From NCBI RefSeq assembly GCF_019966495.1, contig NZ_JAIMIA010000022.1, positions 1 through 61,693 on the forward strand: a stretch of DNA of 61,693 nt, in the 5' to 3' direction. The notes beneath the pieces are model-generated. The model saw only the letters and a list, made by a program, of their open reading frames with translations. It was not told the origin of the DNA and did no database searches. Position numbers and translations under genes: made by a program. Below are positions 60,177 to 61,693 of the stretch, in pieces. The stretch is from Tateyamaria pelophila (GTDB lineage Bacteria; Pseudomonadota; Alphaproteobacteria; Rhodobacterales; Rhodobacteraceae). The stretch's first letter is position 1, and every line of letters begins with the position of its first letter.

Positions 60177-61469
60177 ATGACACTGGACGCACCCCATTCT
60201 CGGGTATTTTTGTTTTTGCAGGGCCCGCACGGTCCCTTCTTTCACCGCCTTGGCAAGATGCTGCGCAAGGCGGGTTCCACTGTCTGGCGGGTGGGCTTCA
60301 ATGCCGGTGACCGCGCGTTCTGGTTTCATCCGCGCAGCTACATCCCCTACCGCGGAACGTCTGGTGACTGGAATGCCACCTTCGCCAATCTGGTGGAAAG
60401 CAAGGGTGTCACCGATATCGTGCTTTATGGCGATGTCCGTCCGATCCATGCCCAGGCCGTGGCCGAAGCCAAGCGCCGAGGCCTCACCGTGCACGTTTTT
60501 GAGGAAGGTTACATGCGTCCCTATTGGGTCACATATGAACGCGGCGGCACCAATGGCAATTCGCGCCTGATGGAGATGTCCGTGGCCGAGATGCAGATCG
60601 CATTGGCGCAGTCCAATATGGAAGCGCCCCTGCCGCCCGGGCATTGGGGTGACATGCGCCAGCACGTGTTCTACGGAGCGCTCTATCACTGGTTCGTCAT
60701 GTTTCGAAACGCAGAGTACCAGAATTTCAAACCGCATCGCGCGGCCACCGTAGCGAAGGAATTCCGTCTTTATTTACAAAGACTTCTGTTGATGCCGGTT
60801 CATACGATTGACCGGATTCAGGCGACGTTTCGGATCCGGAATGGCGGCTTCCCATATCACCTGGCTCTGCTCCAACTGGAACATGATTCCAGCTTTCAGG
60901 AACATTCCCCCTTTACCTCGATGACCGAATTTCTCGAACTGGTCATAGAGGGCTTTGCCAAAGGTGCGCCCGGTCATCATCATCTGGTGATCAAGGCCCA
61001 CCCCCTGGAGGACGGCCGCGCGCCCATTCGCAGAACCATCCGCACTCTGATGCGCACGCACGGGTTGCAAGGGCGGGTGCACTATGTGCGCGGCGGCAAG
61101 CTTGCGCAATTGCTCAACGATGCCCGCAGCGCCGTGACCGTCAATTCGACAGCGGCCCAACAGGTCCTGTGGCGCGGCATACCCCTCAAGGTCTTTGGCC
61201 GCGCCGTGTTTGCCAAACCGGAGTTTGTGAGCGATCAGCCATTGGCCGAATTTTTTGCAGGTGCCAGCCGTCCGGACAATCGCGCCTACAAGGACTACCG
61301 CCGTTATTTGCTGGAAACCAGCCAGCTGCCCGGCGGGTTCTATTCCGCCAGAGGACGGCGGCAATTGCTGCGCCAGGTCGTAGACATGATGCTCTCTGCC
61401 GAGGATCCGTACGACGCGCTGGCCTCGGGAACCGCGGCTCCGAGGCAACAGTTGCGGCTGGTAACCTGA
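60177..61469 (+). CDS. Capsular polysaccharide export/biosynthesis protein (KpsS/LipB-like)
   Basis: About 430 residues from the ATG at 60177 (MTLDAPHSRVFLFLQGPHGP), preferred because GAGGG lies 5 nt upstream; in-frame ATGs at 60120 and 60156 lack a good site. The glycosyltransferase-like fold shows FLFLQGPHGPFFHRLGKMLR, WRVGFNAGDRAFWFHPRSYI, HVFEEGYMRPYWVTYERGG and a late HPLEDGRAPIRRTIR, seen in KpsS-type beta-Kdo transferases that build the lipid linker of capsules. Monocistronic here; partner kps genes are not in the window. An AT-rich hairpin follows. Confidence 0.87.
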   Translation: MTLDAPHSRVFLFLQGPHGPFFHRLGKMLRKAGSTVWRVGFNAGDRAFWFHPRSYIPYRGTSGDWNATFANLVESKGVTDIVLYGDVRPIHAQAVAEAKRRGLTVHVFEEGYMRPYWVTYERGGTNGNSRLMEMSVAEMQIALAQSNMEAPLPPGHWGDMRQHVFYGALYHWFVMFRNAEYQNFKPHRAATVAKEFRLYLQRLLLMPVHTIDRIQATFRIRNGGFPYHLALLQLEHDSSFQEHSPFTSMTEFLELVIEGFAKGAPGHHHLVIKAHPLEDGRAPIRRTIRTLMRTHGLQGRVHYVRGGKLAQLLNDARSAVTVNSTAAQQVLWRGIPLKVFGRAVFAKPEFVSDQPLAEFFAGASRPDNRAYKDYRRYLLETSQLPGGFYSARGRRQLLRQVVDMMLSAEDPYDALASGTAAPRQQLRLVT

Positions 61470-61489
61470 TCGCAACTCCCCTTTAGCTA

Positions 61490-61505
61490 GATTTTTACAA
61501 AAATC
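61490..61505. terminator. A/T-rich hairpin after the capsule gene
   Basis: A 7-bp stem, GATTTTT at 61490-61496 and AAAAATC at 61499-61505, with loop AC, lies 20 nt after the stop. The low G/C is unlike the other terminators of this window. Confidence 0.5.
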
Positions 61506-61574
61506 TTAGGTACCCACTCCTCAGGGTCGGGTTTCACATTTCATGTGTGATCTGAGTAATGGATGCAGGCCAAC

Positions 61575-61618
61575 CTGCACGCAGAGGCAAAACGAAACAG
61601 GTCGAGGAGACCGTGCAG
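61575..61618. other. Structured intergenic stretch
   Basis: CTGCACG (61575-61581) can pair with CGTGCAG (61612-61618), with an inner GGTC/GACC hairpin. A GCAGG-ccaa-CCTGC alternative overlaps it. It may be a 3' UTR fold or a small RNA. No family is recognised. Confidence 0.3.
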
Positions 61619-61647
61619 TGAAGGACCACCGGCTGACGCCGGAGGCA

Positions 61648-61693
61648 TCATTTGTCGGAATGTAATTCCAGGTACTGCTTGATGACATCGTCT
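61648..61693 (-). CDS. 3' end of a gene continuing beyond the window
   Basis: The minus-strand frame ends DDVIKQYLELHSDK followed by TGA at 61650-61648. The charged helical ending and in-frame stop look like a real C terminus, but 14 residues do not identify the family. Confidence 0.45.
   Translation of the reverse strand, partial: DDVIKQYLELHSDK

Noticed and set aside
1-61693. Defence island, CRISPR array, prophage or toxin-antitoxin module
   Set aside because: No repeat arrays, phage structural genes, restriction enzymes or typical toxin pairs were seen; the content is almost entirely housekeeping.

Overview
The window looks like core chromosome of a marine alphaproteobacterium of the Rhodobacteraceae (Roseobacter group). 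This is inferred from family content, not from a search. Clues are a phaA-phaB polyhydroxybutyrate pair, a plant-type glutamate-cysteine ligase, the tiny aa3-type cytochrome oxidase subunit IV, a DmdC-like long acyl-CoA dehydrogenase, ETF-ubiquinone oxidoreductase, KpsS-type capsule export, and many short Rhodobacteraceae-style hypothetical genes. Base composition is GC-rich and gene density is high, with many 1, 4 or 8 nt overlaps. I saw no rRNA, tRNA, CRISPR array or prophage.

Layout. 1-5 kb: the tail of an IS630-type transposase, then rpsD with its own promoter and leader hairpin, tag, a stand-alone EAL phosphodiesterase, and phaA-phaB. 5-14 kb: a GcvA-like LysR regulator opposite a 39-residue gene, a YdcH-type small gene, a tRNA methyltransferase and a DUF2007 gene, a polyprenyl diphosphate synthase, ispE, a TPR protein and ETF-QO. 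13.5-16.4 kb: an EthD-like gene, soxR with a textbook SoxR box facing a VOC gene, greA, and an unknown membrane protein. 16.4-21.6 kb: a tightly overlapping molybdenum-cofactor operon (fdhD-mobA-mobB-moeA fusion) and azlC-azlD. 21.6-33.4 kb: lipoprotein, aa3 subunit IV, metallo-hydrolase and acyl-CoA dehydrogenase, tsaC, yqgE, a DsbD-alpha-like secreted protein, and an RND efflux pump with its adaptor. 33.5-38.8 kb: a uracil-DNA glycosylase, a 51-residue ORF and moaB, facing a pyrimidine/phospholipid operon (pyrB, unknown, degenerate dihydroorotase, plsY, unknown). 38.8-49.2 kb: gshA, rsmE group, ubiA, an OmpA-family pair, moaE-moaD-pgsA, uvrC. 49.5-61.7 kb: a pteridine-reductase-like SDR, an S49 peptidase / zinc-ribbon / antiporter operon, an ABC-2 exporter, a CoxG-like gene, a DMT transporter, a riboflavin operon with nusB, and a capsule export gene.

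Shared pathways. Molybdenum-cofactor genes lie in three separate clusters (fdhD-mobA-mobB-moeA, moaB, moaE-moaD). The polyprenyl diphosphate synthase could supply UbiA, and quinone is in turn the acceptor for ETF-QO fed by acyl-CoA dehydrogenases. PlsY and PgsA are consecutive-branch phospholipid enzymes.

The most interesting points are several enzymes that keep their fold but lose diagnostic catalytic or cofactor residues: a dihydroorotase-like protein beside pyrB, a family-4-like uracil-DNA glycosylase without iron-sulfur cysteines, a RibBX-type bifunctional protein, and an FdhD with CxxG. Others are the MoeA fusion, the SoxR box in front of a VOC gene, and several very short genes that are translationally coupled to neighbours. 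I did not find a clearly novel multi-gene system such as a defence island.
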